Numbered from the stretch's first letter, positions 1-7,040 are shown. The stretch: DNA of 11,496 bases from an uncultured Ruminococcus sp. (GCA_902464115.1 CABQIF010000069.1:1-11496), one strand, 5' to 3'. Numbers and translations: made by a program. The notes: a model not told the origin generated them from the letters alone.

Positions 1-86
1 AGTTTCATTTGCTCCGCAAATGTGGGCTGCTCGCCCACACCTCGGCAGCATTTTTAAAAAACTGCTGCACCGAAAAACTTTTTATT
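1..86. repeat. 86-bp direct repeat, copy A (may continue beyond the window)
   Basis: It matches 205-290 at 82 of 86 positions with no gaps. It holds three inverted repeats: CATTTGC-TCC-GCAAATG (6-22), TGTGGGC-5 nt-GCCCACA (21-39) and GCAGCA-12 nt-TGCTGC (45-68). No gene is seen in it. The first base of the window is already inside the repeat, so its left end is unknown. Confidence 0.9.
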
Positions 87-204
87 CGCCTGCGGCTCGT
101 CTTAGGAAAACCTCTCCAATCCGATTCGGCAAGGCTGGGGCACATCCCCAGCTTGCCTTGGGAATCGCAATTCCCTCTTCGATTTTTGTTGCATCTCATT
201 GTAC
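87..204. repeat. Hairpin-rich non-coding spacer between the direct repeat copies
   Basis: No gene is supported. A 12-bp stem with one bulged base pairs 128-140 with 146-157 (GGCAAG-G-CTGGGG against CCCCAGCTTGCC, 5-nt loop). It is followed at once by GGGAAT-CGCA-ATTCCC (160-175). Small 3-bp foldbacks (88-96, 121-129) are too short to count alone. About 30 bp (176-204) show nothing. Confidence 0.7.
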
Positions 205-290
205 AGTTTTATTTGCTCCGCAAATGTGGGCTACTCGCCCACGCCTCGGCAGCATTTTTGAAAAACTGCTGCACCGAAAAACTTTTTATT
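205..290. repeat. 86-bp direct repeat, copy B
   Basis: Offset is exactly 204 bp from copy A. The four differences (at 210, 233, 243 and 260) fall in loops or turn a Watson-Crick pair into a G-T pair, so all three hairpins are kept. Weak similarity resumes beyond the copies, where GAAAACC...TCTCC...AAT occurs at 106-120 and again at 313-331. Confidence 0.9.
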
Positions 291-314
291 TGTGCTTCGC
301 ACCTGCTCAACAGA

Positions 315-347
315 AAACCGCCTCTCCCAATATGGGAAAAGCGGTTT
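315..347 (-). terminator. Hairpin terminator after the AI-2E family gene
   Basis: The outer stem AAACCGC (315-321) / GCGGTTT (341-347) and inner stem TCCCA / TGGGA (325-329 / 333-337) are separated by a 3x3 internal loop. On the minus strand it lies 6 nt after the stop codon and is followed by TTTTCTGTTG, a modest U-tract. Likely the end of the downstream unit. Confidence 0.65.
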
Positions 348-353
348 CAAATG

Positions 354-1508
354 CTATTCTGTTTGATGTGGTTCAGAATCCGTTCCGACTGTTTCCTGTG
401 CCAGTTCTGCCTTTTTCCTTAGCTTTCGATTGGTATCATTTTTCAGAAGTGTATAGATGACAGAAGTCAACGGAATAAACAAAATCATTCCGAACACTCC
501 GAACAAATTCTGCCCCACCAAAACGGCAACCAGAACCCAGAACGAGGACAAGCCGACCGAGTTGCCGACCACTTTCGGATAAATAAAGTGCCCTTCAATA
601 AACTGCACCACCAGATAAACCAAAATACAAAGCAATGCTTTCCACGGGTCAATCATCAGGTTCAGCAGTGCTCCGGTACAGCACGCCAAAAACGCCCCCA
701 CAAAGGGAATAAACGAACAAACTGCCGTCAAAACGCCAATCAGCCCTGCATAGGAAATTCCGCAGATTGCAAAGGCGATGAACATCAATGTTCCCAGAAT
801 GACCGCTTCCAGGCACTGCCCACACAGAAAGCTCCGGAAAATCTGACAAATCAAATTTCCCGTATCCCGAATTTTCTGACAAGTGGTATGCTGTAAGTTG
901 GCTTCCAGTAACTTGTTGAGCTGTCTGCCGATGGTATGCCGTTCCATTAAAAGATAAATTGCAAGAATAAAGCCGACCACAGCATCCACCACAACACTTG
1001 CGGTATTTGCTGCGGCAGAGAAAATGGTTGGTACCCAGTTTCCAACGCCGACAATCAGCTTTTGCAGCAGCTGCCCTTGTTCTGCATTTTTCAGCCATTC
1101 TTCCAACATCGCCGTATCAATGCCATACGCTGCCAGCTGATTCAGCCAAATCGGCAAGTTATGCTGCACTTTGTTGTAAATATCCATGATGGATTGAATC
1201 AACGCCGGAATCATCAGCATACAAACCGCTGCCAATACAATACAAACTGACAGCAACGTTAACACCAGACTAATGGTATTCCAGAACCGTTCCTTATGGG
1301 GACGTTTGGCATGTTTTTGCAGGAAATTCCGGAAGCCATTCATCGGAATATGTAAAAAGAATGCCAGAACACCCGCTACAATGACCGGCTGAATCAATTC
1401 AAACAAAAACGAAAATGCATAGGATGATTCTTCAAAATTCGCTAAAATCAAAAAAATGGCTGCAATAAATAAAACGATCCCAAATACGTTTTGTTGCCAC
1501 TGTTTCAC
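354..1508 (-). CDS. AI-2E family transporter / permease-like membrane protein
   Basis: A 384-residue polytopic membrane protein of the AI-2E exporter family (TqsA/PerM/YdbI-like). Hydrophobic segments lie near residues 8-24, 36-53, 80-103, 160-187, 232-250, 252-285, 290-305 and 322-353. Family marks are the FLCGQCLEAVILG segment (227-239), the GVLTAVCSFIPFVGAF segment (258-273) and EGHFIYPKVVGNSVGL (305-320), followed by the last helix pair. Members of this family have been reported to export autoinducer-2 or act as ion antiporters, so the substrate here is open. The start is a GTG at 1508 with only a weak ribosome binding site; it lies 25 bp after the rhomboid-like gene and probably depends on coupling. 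The next in-frame ATG (residue 55) would delete the first two helices. The charged C-terminal tail (NDTNRKLRKKAELAQE...) is cytoplasmic by prediction. Its product links to the pilus only by neighbourhood. Confidence 0.9.
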   Translation of the reverse strand: MKQWQQNVFGIVLFIAAIFLILANFEESSYAFSFLFELIQPVIVAGVLAFFLHIPMNGFRNFLQKHAKRPHKERFWNTISLVLTLLSVCIVLAAVCMLMIPALIQSIMDIYNKVQHNLPIWLNQLAAYGIDTAMLEEWLKNAEQGQLLQKLIVGVGNWVPTIFSAAANTASVVVDAVVGFILAIYLLMERHTIGRQLNKLLEANLQHTTCQKIRDTGNLICQIFRSFLCGQCLEAVILGTLMFIAFAICGISYAGLIGVLTAVCSFIPFVGAFLACCTGALLNLMIDPWKALLCILVYLVVQFIEGHFIYPKVVGNSVGLSSFWVLVAVLVGQNLFGVFGMILFIPLTSVIYTLLKNDTNRKLRKKAELAQETVGTDSEPHQTE

Positions 1509-1533
1509 TGCGATTCGCCACTTTTCGCTGAAT

Positions 1534-2184
1534 TTACTTCATCTTTTTTCGATATTGATACCGCCGAATCTGATTTTGGAAAAACTGCCAGAAATCTTTC
1601 CCGAAGAACAATAGAATATTGGCAAAAGCAAAGAGAATTGCCAGCTTTCCCGACCAGCTGCTCCGCAGAAATTCCAATACCAGAAATGCCACATCCAGCC
1701 ATGCCAGCCATTTCATTTTCACTGGCAATACAAAAAACAGCATCACCTGAAAATCTGGATACAGCAGGGCAAATGCCAGAAACAACGAAAAATTCAAATA
1801 AGTGTTGCCCACATAGCCCGTAATCAAGCCGGAAATAATCGTTCCAATTGCTCCGCAAAGATAAAAGACGTTGAACCGGAAACTTCCCCATTCCCGTTCC
1901 AAGCCAGACCCAATCAGCCAGTAAAAATACATGGAAAAGAGAATCCAAATCGGACTGGAATTGATGGGAATAAAGAGAAACGACAAAATTCTCCAAACTT
2001 CCCCGTGAAAAATCGCACTGCGGCTAAAATAAAGATAGCTGGAAAGGGTTGTTCCATACTGGACACTCAAAAAAATATCTGACAGGAATACCACTGCCAT
2101 TCCGACCAAAATCAAGTTCATCAGGTTGGGAATGGAAAATTTTCTGAATTTTCGTTCTAATTTGTCTAACCAGGTTGATTGCAT
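1534..2184 (-). CDS. Rhomboid-fold integral membrane protein lacking visible catalytic Ser/His
   Basis: A 216-residue protein with about six hydrophobic segments and a basic C-terminal tail (QIRRYQYRKKMK). The pattern GEVWRILSFLFIP, then FSMYFYWLIGSGLEREWGSFRFN, matches the loop and helix-2 signature of rhomboid/derlin-type proteins (H/N-M..L...G..LE...G). The two protease signatures are not seen: where GxSG is expected the sequence reads NTYLNFSLFLAFA, and the C-terminal helix region GKLAILFAFANILLFF has no histidine. It is therefore probably a pseudoprotease or membrane chaperone-like protein of unknown role. Three ATGs lie in tandem (2190, 2187, 2184). AAAGGAG at 2192-2198 is 1 nt from the first but 7 nt from the third, so the start is placed at 2184. 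It is the first gene of the unit with the AI-2E family gene and has its own extended -10 promoter. Confidence 0.8.
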   Translation of the reverse strand: MQSTWLDKLERKFRKFSIPNLMNLILVGMAVVFLSDIFLSVQYGTTLSSYLYFSRSAIFHGEVWRILSFLFIPINSSPIWILFSMYFYWLIGSGLEREWGSFRFNVFYLCGAIGTIISGLITGYVGNTYLNFSLFLAFALLYPDFQVMLFFVLPVKMKWLAWLDVAFLVLEFLRSSWSGKLAILFAFANILLFFGKDFWQFFQNQIRRYQYRKKMK

Positions 2185-2191
2185 CATCATG

Positions 2192-2198
2192 CTCCTTT
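2192..2198 (-). promoter_or_regulatory. Ribosome binding site that selects the third of three tandem ATGs
   Basis: AAAGGAG lies 1 nt before the first ATG (2190) and 7 nt before the third (2184). Usual spacing favours the third. Confidence 0.75.
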
Positions 2199-2245
2199 CA
2201 ATTTCCCCGAAAACAATGCCCCCATTTCTCCGTTTGTAAAGAAGT

Positions 2246-2274
2246 ATTATACCATATTTTCAATGAAAACACAA
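2246..2274 (-). promoter_or_regulatory. Extended -10 promoter of the rhomboid-like / AI-2E family unit
   Basis: On the minus strand TATAAT (2246-2251) is preceded by TGG, giving an extended TGnTATAAT. TTGTGT lies at 2269-2274, 17 bp further upstream, as a weak -35. The predicted leader is about 55 nt. It sits just after the pilus terminator. Confidence 0.75.
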
Positions 2275-2300
2275 TGCAACCGGAAAAATTAACAGTTTAG

Positions 2301-2341
2301 AAAATAAAAAATGCCATTCTCATCCACAGATAGAATGGCAT
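2301..2341 (-). terminator. Strong rho-independent terminator closing the pilus operon
   Basis: A perfect 10-bp stem (ATGCCATTCT 2311-2320 / AGAATGGCAT 2332-2341) with an 11-nt loop is followed on the minus strand by TTTTTATTTT (2301-2310). It begins about 30 bp after the second sortase stop and separates the pilus genes from the downstream unit. Confidence 0.92.
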
Positions 2342-2371
2342 CAAAAAGCATCTTGATTCGCTGAAAATCCG

Positions 2372-3130
2372 TCAGGAAATTCGCTCACAGCGAACCGTTA
2401 CACGCTGCGTTCCGCTGAGCGTACAGGTGAACAGCGTCAAGTCCCAGTCTCCCTGCTCCATCTCTTCCACAGCGGTATCCGGCAATATTTCCGTCTGTAT
2501 CACCTGATAATGATAGACCATTCCGGTTACATCCGTGAAATCAATCCGGTCGCCGCTATCCAGCTTTCGGATTCGTCCAAAATGAGAATCATAGTTATGG
2601 GCTGCGACAATCATATTATCGGTCAGATAGCTGCCAGCATAACGACATGGGGTATAGGGCAGCTGTTCAAATACATATTCCGAAAAAATCGGAACTTCCA
2701 CCTGTAAGGTTGGAATCGTCAGAATCCCGATATACCAATTGCTGTCAATTTCTGCCCATGTTTCCTGTTCTTTGGCAGAATTTGTTCCAGTTGTGGTCTG
2801 ATAGGCATCCCATGCATCCGCAATCTGCGGACGGGATGTTTCCATGCCGGAAATGATTTCTGATTCGGAATCCTGACCAGAACCCGTTCCCCCTGCCACT
2901 TGTGTTGTGGTTTGTCTTTCTGGAACAGAAACAACCGTTGTGGCAATCGGAAAACCATTGCCAGTTTGCTCCTCTTCTTCTAGGGCAGAATGAAGGGCAT
3001 CCCGTATTTTTTTGGCAGATTCTCCGCCCTGATTGCTTTCATGCCAATTCCAAAGAACAAGGGACAGTGCCGCTATCAGCAGCACTGCCCCCGCCAGCAT
3101 TACAAAATGTCCTGCTTTCCATCGTTTCAT
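2372..3130 (-). CDS. Second sortase (class B/D-like, not resolved), possible pilus-base anchoring enzyme
   Basis: A 252-residue membrane transpeptidase. One N-terminal helix (about 9-27) is followed by an unusually long, polar, acidic and Thr/Ser/Gly-rich linker (about 30-125) before the catalytic barrel (about 130-252). Catalytic residues are His178 in VAAHNY, Cys236 in TLFTC and Arg243 in TQRVTVRCE. There is no C-terminal helix and no lid segment, which separates it from the class C enzyme upstream. The Cys-to-Arg spacing of 7 and the VRCE ending resemble small clostridial sortases that I cannot assign to a class by eye. It starts 3 bp after the base pilin stop, with AGAGGA 7 nt before the ATG, so the two are probably translated together. 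It is the last gene of the pilus operon, directly before a strong terminator. A role in attaching the LPATGQ base pilin to the wall is inferred from this pairing. Confidence 0.88.
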   Translation of the reverse strand: MKRWKAGHFVMLAGAVLLIAALSLVLWNWHESNQGGESAKKIRDALHSALEEEEQTGNGFPIATTVVSVPERQTTTQVAGGTGSGQDSESEIISGMETSRPQIADAWDAYQTTTGTNSAKEQETWAEIDSNWYIGILTIPTLQVEVPIFSEYVFEQLPYTPCRYAGSYLTDNMIVAAHNYDSHFGRIRKLDSGDRIDFTDVTGMVYHYQVIQTEILPDTAVEEMEQGDWDLTLFTCTLSGTQRVTVRCERIS

Positions 3131-3133
3131 GCA

Positions 3134-4315
3134 TTAGTCCTCTTTTTTATCCATTCGCCAGCCAACGCCCAGCAACACCAATCCGCCTGCTGCCAAGCAT
3201 GGAACTGGCCACCAAAGCTGTCCCGTTGCCGGCAAAGTGGGCTTTGTAGTAGTAACGGTTGTTCCCGTACCAGAACCACTGGTTGTAGAGCCACTGCTTC
3301 CAGTAGTTGTTATATCACTGCCGGATGTTGTGGTTGCTGTTCCGGTTTCTGTCGTAGAAACAATTGCTGTACCGCCAGAAATCGAACTTCCAACAGAGGT
3401 CATCGTTTCTGATGTTGTCGTTTCTGTTTTAGAAAGTACGGTTTCCGTTGTGACGGTTGTGGTTTCAGTCGTTGTGGTGGTTGTAATGGGTGCGGTTGTC
3501 AGTTCCTGAGAGCCCGTCTGATTGTGAGAATTGAAAATCAAAAACTGTGTATCGTTCTGCTTATAGACCACCAAATAATTCTTTGGGACGAAAACTTCCT
3601 TGACATGCCATTCTTCCAGCTCGTTCCCTTCCCAAGAATACGACCACGAATTTGCTTCGTTCAGGGTAACTTCTTCTCGCATGACATCATCGCAATACAG
3701 CTGAATCACCAAATCTTCCGGTCGATCCATAATCATGCCTTCATCATGCAACCAAACTTTTTCCACGCTATATTTGACTGTGGAAGAAGTTGAAAACGGC
3801 TTCACCGTAAACTTCGGATAGACATTCCATCGAAACGTATTGCTGCCGGATTCCTCTGTCAGATTCAACAGGGCTGGTGCTGGAATATATCGCTGATTTC
3901 CAACGACAACCGGCTTTCCGGTGATCAGATACGCTCCGGTTTCCAGCGAGCCAAATGTCACTGCTCCGCTCTGGTCTGTTTTCCAAGTTGAAAGCGGTGC
4001 AATCGCATCCACTACCGTTAAATTTGCCAGCGTATCCGCTGCATCCTGCACTTCAGCAGTGGTCATCAGCTTTCCGTTGACGGGGTAATCTGCAAAATCG
4101 CCCTCTAACAGCAATTCACCGTTAGCATTATAATTGCCGACCCGATAGAGCTTCCACGTCAGATTTGGAAGAATGGTATCGCCGTCTTTACAGATAATCG
4201 TCAGCATTCCGTCTGTAGCAGCTTCTGTCTGCATGGGTGTCAGCCAAAAACAGAGAAAAAATAACAATGCCGCTGCACCATAACGCAAACGAGCAAACCA
4301 TCTTCGCTGTATCAT
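3134..4315 (-). CDS. Minor pilin, probable base subunit, LPATG-anchored with Thr/Ser-rich stalk
   Basis: A 393-residue wall protein. The signal peptide spans about 1-33 (RRWFARLRYGAAALLFFLCFW..., cleavage near EAA). An N-terminal pilin domain spans about 35-170 and ends in FRWNVYPKF with a YPK lysine (Lys168), the pilin-motif type acceptor. A Cna-B domain spans about 180-263: VEKVW (Lys186), VKEVFVP (Glu240) and IFNSH (Asn262) give the expected Lys/Glu/Asn isopeptide trio. A roughly 90-residue low-complexity Thr/Ser/Gly stalk (271-359) likely spans the peptidoglycan. LPATGQ starts at 361, followed by a membrane helix and MDKKED. The single Cna-B, short length, wall-spanning stalk, YPK and neighbouring extra sortase suggest the pilus base; this is inference, and a side-decorating minor pilin is the alternative. 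Spacing is 13 bp from srtC, and GGGAGG 8 nt upstream of the ATG starts in the srtC stop codon, implying translational coupling. Confidence 0.88.
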   Translation of the reverse strand: MIQRRWFARLRYGAAALLFFLCFWLTPMQTEAATDGMLTIICKDGDTILPNLTWKLYRVGNYNANGELLLEGDFADYPVNGKLMTTAEVQDAADTLANLTVVDAIAPLSTWKTDQSGAVTFGSLETGAYLITGKPVVVGNQRYIPAPALLNLTEESGSNTFRWNVYPKFTVKPFSTSSTVKYSVEKVWLHDEGMIMDRPEDLVIQLYCDDVMREEVTLNEANSWSYSWEGNELEEWHVKEVFVPKNYLVVYKQNDTQFLIFNSHNQTGSQELTTAPITTTTTTETTTVTTETVLSKTETTTSETMTSVGSSISGGTAIVSTTETGTATTTSGSDITTTGSSGSTTSGSGTGTTVTTTKPTLPATGQLWWPVPCLAAGGLVLLGVGWRMDKKED

Positions 4316-4328
4316 TCGCAGTTCCTCC

Positions 4329-5219
4329 CTACTTTTTCTTCTTTTTCGGCGGTTCTTCGGAAAACAGGGACAGCGGATCTTCGTGTGGGAAATGCCGCTT
4401 ATTCCGCTTTCCGCTCACGCCCCAGAAAACAAATAATCCCAACAACAGCGGTGCAGATAAACACGGCACAACCAGCATGGGATCTAACTGTACCGCATCA
4501 GCAGCAACCGTAGCGTGAGATTGGTATTTTGTATCAATTCGCCTGGAACGAATCAATAACCGATGCGTATTGACTCCGTAAGGTGTACAAGTCATCAGCG
4601 TGACCAAATCCTGTTCCGGCTCAATATAGAGATTTTCGATCTCCTCCGGCAGGATGATCCGGATCTGTTCGACCTGATAGGTCAGAACCTGATCCAAAAC
4701 TGTAATCGTAAATGTATCTCCGACAACCAGCTGATCAATATCGGTGAACAGCTTCGCCGAGGGTAAGCCACGATGGGCGGAAATGACAGAATGGGTATTT
4801 GCTCCGCCGACCGGCAGGGACGACCCCTTTAAATGTCCGGCTGCAATATTCAGCACTTCTTCGCTCGTGCCGTGGTAAATCGGCAGTTCCACATGGATGA
4901 CAGGAATGGTAATATAGCCCATGATTCCCGTTCCGGAGATATTCAAGAGCGAATCATACGCAGAAAGCTGGTCGCAGTTGGTGAACGGGGCGGGCAGGTT
5001 GTAAAGGTCTTTGTTGTAGTCCTTTGCCTGCTGAAGCAGCAGTTCCGCTTCGCCATCGTCCAGTTCCTCGACCGCTTGGCTATAGCTTGCAATGGCACGG
5101 GTTTGTACTTTGGAATTCCACCAGTCGCTGATGGTTGGATACAGCATTACGGAGAGCCCCACCAGCAAAATCAAAATCAAAAAAATGGTCGAAATCACAC
5201 CTGTTTTTTTCTTTCTCAT
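4329..5219 (-). CDS. srtC: Class C sortase (pilus polymerase)
   Basis: A membrane-bound transpeptidase of 296 residues that links pilin LPXTG threonines to the lysine of the next subunit. An N-terminal transmembrane helix lies at about 8-27. Catalytic residues are His149 in SAHRGLP, Cys211 in TLMTC and Arg220 in NTHR; the His-to-Cys spacing of 62 and Cys-to-Arg spacing of 9 are as expected for class C enzymes. A second hydrophobic helix (about 247-268, LDPMLVVPCLSAP...) anchors the C terminus, as is typical of class C, and a basic tail ends in six lysines. The lid region reads LPAPFTN (75-81): the usual DP(F/W) is APF, so the lid aspartate is missing. The start at 5219 is set by AGGGAG 6 nt upstream; a GTG at 5255 in the same frame lies within a hairpin and has no ribosome binding site. 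The gene lies 94 bp after the major pilin, and its TAG overlaps the next gene's ribosome binding site. Confidence 0.95.
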   Translation of the reverse strand: MRKKKTGVISTIFLILILLVGLSVMLYPTISDWWNSKVQTRAIASYSQAVEELDDGEAELLLQQAKDYNKDLYNLPAPFTNCDQLSAYDSLLNISGTGIMGYITIPVIHVELPIYHGTSEEVLNIAAGHLKGSSLPVGGANTHSVISAHRGLPSAKLFTDIDQLVVGDTFTITVLDQVLTYQVEQIRIILPEEIENLYIEPEQDLVTLMTCTPYGVNTHRLLIRSRRIDTKYQSHATVAADAVQLDPMLVVPCLSAPLLLGLFVFWGVSGKRNKRHFPHEDPLSLFSEEPPKKKKK

Positions 5220-5236
5220 GAGGCACTCCCTAATGC

Positions 5237-5267
5237 CTGCCGGCAGGGGAAACACTCCTGCCGGCAG
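5237..5267 (-). promoter_or_regulatory. GC-rich intercistronic hairpin between major pilin and srtC
   Basis: An 11-bp perfect stem (CTGCCGGCAGG / CCTGCCGGCAG) with a 9-nt loop sits between the major pilin stop and the srtC ribosome binding site (AGGGAG, 5226-5231). No U-run follows on the minus strand, so it is better explained as an mRNA stability or processing element protecting the 3' end of the pilin message, or as a partial brake on srtC expression, than as a terminator. Confidence 0.7.
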
Positions 5268-5292
5268 ACGGTAAAATTAGGATTTTTGAAAA

Positions 5293-5305
5293 CCGGACGT
5301 TCCGG
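5293..5305 (-). terminator. Weak hairpin with short U-run after the major pilin (possible attenuator)
   Basis: CCGGA-CGT-TCCGG forms a 5-bp stem. On the minus strand it is followed by TTTTCAAAAATCC, a short and interrupted U-tract. It lies 8 nt after the pilin stop and could end a fraction of transcripts, keeping pilin in excess over sortase. The stem is short, so strength is uncertain. Confidence 0.4.
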
Positions 5306-5313
5306 ATCGTGGT

Positions 5314-7020
5314 TTATTCAGCGTCTTTCTTTGCCCGCTTCTTGGTGATGAGGAGCACGCCAGCCCCTGCAACCAGCACACCGCCGCCAACGTAGAACAT
5401 CGTTGTACCGATACCACCGGTGGACGGGAGAGAAGAACCCTTCTGGTTGATGATAGAACCTTCTACCTTACCGTCAGAAACGCTACCATTAGTATCTTTG
5501 TTATTCATAGTCAGCTTAATTGCTGTCAAAGCGTCGCTTGCTGTTCCAGCCCAAGTCTGATTATTTGCAGTTGTTGCACCAATGGTCAAAGCCAAATCAG
5601 CCATGGTATTGTAACCAGTCGGAGTCGTTGTTTCTCTTAAGGTATATGTACCATCATCCAAACCAATGAACTTGAAAATACCAGTTGCATCAGTTGTTAC
5701 TTCAGTAGCAGTTGTAACATCATCAACCCAACCAGTAATTCTTAAATTACTGTCAACAGTTGCCCACTTAGAACCATCTGCATTACCAAGCTTAAATCCT
5801 GCCTTTGTTCCGTCTTCAGCATCTGCCTTTGTTTTTTCGTCGCCCAAATACTTGGTTACATCCAGTTCATAGGTGAATACGATAACCTTATCTTCTGGTG
5901 TCTTGCCCTTATCTCCCTCAGGTGTCTCTTCACCCTTTCCGGTATAGTTTGGATTGTTGGAATAGGTCAAATCAACCTTATTTTCCTGACCATCCAAGCC
6001 AATAACAGCACCACTGTTCAGCTGAGCAGTATAATCTACCACGATTGTGCTATCCTTTGTAATAGCAGTAATCTTCTTGGTATCGTTAATCGTAATGGTA
6101 AACTTTCCTGTATCGTCCTGTGTACTTACAGTATAATCAGTAGCAGTCAATGGTGTTTTGGTACCTGCATTTACAACATTAACACTAATACTACCTTTGT
6201 TTAGTGTAAAGTTCGTTGCCAGAGTATCCGTAAACTGATAAAAATAAGAAGTGTAATCATCATAAGTACTCGGCATTGTACTAATCAGTTCAAATGGAAC
6301 ATTTTCGCCAATGCAATAGTCTGCAACATCGTTGTACTGTTTATCTGCAGTGTAAGAACCAACTGTGACAGTACCATCAACAGTTTTATCGTCTTCCTTT
6401 ACCTTTTTAATAACAGAAGGAGCAGAGCTTTTTGCTGTTACTTTAACATCGCCGCCACCAGCAACCTTCAAAATAAACCGTGTCTTTGCACCGTTATTGT
6501 TTGTTCCCATAGTATCACTTGGTGAATCAGAAGCATCCTGAACCAAATAGTAACCATCGTCCAAGTTCTCGATTTTGCCACTGGAAGAAGTGCCACTCGC
6601 AGAACCAGTTTTCAAATGATTACCAACAAGTGCTGCAAAAGCTTTTGCTACTGCATCATCATCTGTAGCTTCAGCCAATTTTTCAGCTATTGCCTTTGCT
6701 GAATCTAAGCCCTTAAATGCGGCTAAAGTGCCCGTTGCATTAGCTAAATCGGTTACAATTGCATCACCATTTACGCCAGAACCCCAAGTAATATTACTCA
6801 ATACACCATCTGCATACTGACCAGCGAAAACCTGATATGCTTCATAAGTATGTGTACCATTATCATTATTTCCAGTTGTATTGAAATCACTAATGGTAAT
6901 GGAGTTATTCCCCACTGCACTTGCAGAGAACGAACTACTCATCGGAACGGCTGCACAAGCTGCCATCACTACGGCTGCGACGAACGATGCGGCTCTTCTT
7001 GCTCTTTTTGTGTTTTTCAT
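5314..7020 (-). CDS. Major (backbone) pilin, LPSTG-anchored, fimbrial isopeptide D2 type
   Basis: A 568-residue shaft subunit, polymerised by a class C sortase. The signal peptide spans about residues 1-36 (KNTKRARR, then an Ala/Val-rich core ending near SASA). An N-terminal pilin domain follows (about 40-195). The segment DVKVTAKSSAPSVIKKV (191-207) has Lys197 where the pilin-motif lysine is expected, although the usual YPK is not present. The D2-type isopeptide domain runs to about residue 385 (YNDVADYCIGENVPFEL at 229-245). A Cna-B/SpaA-like domain (about 385-525) carries a clear E-box, YTLRETTTPTGY (459-470, Glu463). LPSTGGIG starts at 531, then a membrane helix and KKRAKKDAE. The ATG at 7020 is chosen over earlier in-frame starts because AAGGAG lies 8 nt upstream, the signal peptide starts there, and the promoter lies inside the longer reading frame. 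It is first in an operon with srtC, the base pilin and the second sortase. The inferred roles rest on family hallmarks. Confidence 0.93.
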   Translation of the reverse strand: MKNTKRARRAASFVAAVVMAACAAVPMSSSFSASAVGNNSITISDFNTTGNNDNGTHTYEAYQVFAGQYADGVLSNITWGSGVNGDAIVTDLANATGTLAAFKGLDSAKAIAEKLAEATDDDAVAKAFAALVGNHLKTGSASGTSSSGKIENLDDGYYLVQDASDSPSDTMGTNNNGAKTRFILKVAGGGDVKVTAKSSAPSVIKKVKEDDKTVDGTVTVGSYTADKQYNDVADYCIGENVPFELISTMPSTYDDYTSYFYQFTDTLATNFTLNKGSISVNVVNAGTKTPLTATDYTVSTQDDTGKFTITINDTKKITAITKDSTIVVDYTAQLNSGAVIGLDGQENKVDLTYSNNPNYTGKGEETPEGDKGKTPEDKVIVFTYELDVTKYLGDEKTKADAEDGTKAGFKLGNADGSKWATVDSNLRITGWVDDVTTATEVTTDATGIFKFIGLDDGTYTLRETTTPTGYNTMADLALTIGATTANNQTWAGTASDALTAIKLTMNNKDTNGSVSDGKVEGSIINQKGSSLPSTGGIGTTMFYVGGGVLVAGAGVLLITKKRAKKDAE

Positions 7021-7028
7021 AATAAACG

Positions 7029-7034
7029 CTCCTT
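7029..7034 (-). promoter_or_regulatory. Ribosome binding site fixing the major pilin start at 7020
   Basis: AAGGAG with 8 nt to the ATG. It decides between this start and longer in-frame alternatives that run back into the promoter. Confidence 0.85.
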
Positions 7035-7040
7035 CTTTTC

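Noticed and set aside
1..290. CRISPR array
   Set aside because: There are only two copies, the repeat is 86 bp, the spacing is 118 bp, and no cas genes are present.
9..460. Overlapping plus-strand reading frames of 137 and 146 residues at the window start
   Set aside because: They run through the direct repeats, encode the same peptide twice because of the repeat, lack ribosome binding sites and run into the end of the AI-2E family gene.
2190..2371. Small gene or riboswitch in the 181-bp gap before the rhomboid-like gene
   Set aside because: The gap is explained by the pilus terminator, an extended -10 promoter and a short leader; no further structure is seen.
3237..3509. Plus-strand 90-residue Val-rich frame
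   Set aside because: It is the antisense of the Thr/Ser-rich stalk of the minor pilin; Thr codons read backwards give Val-rich sequence.
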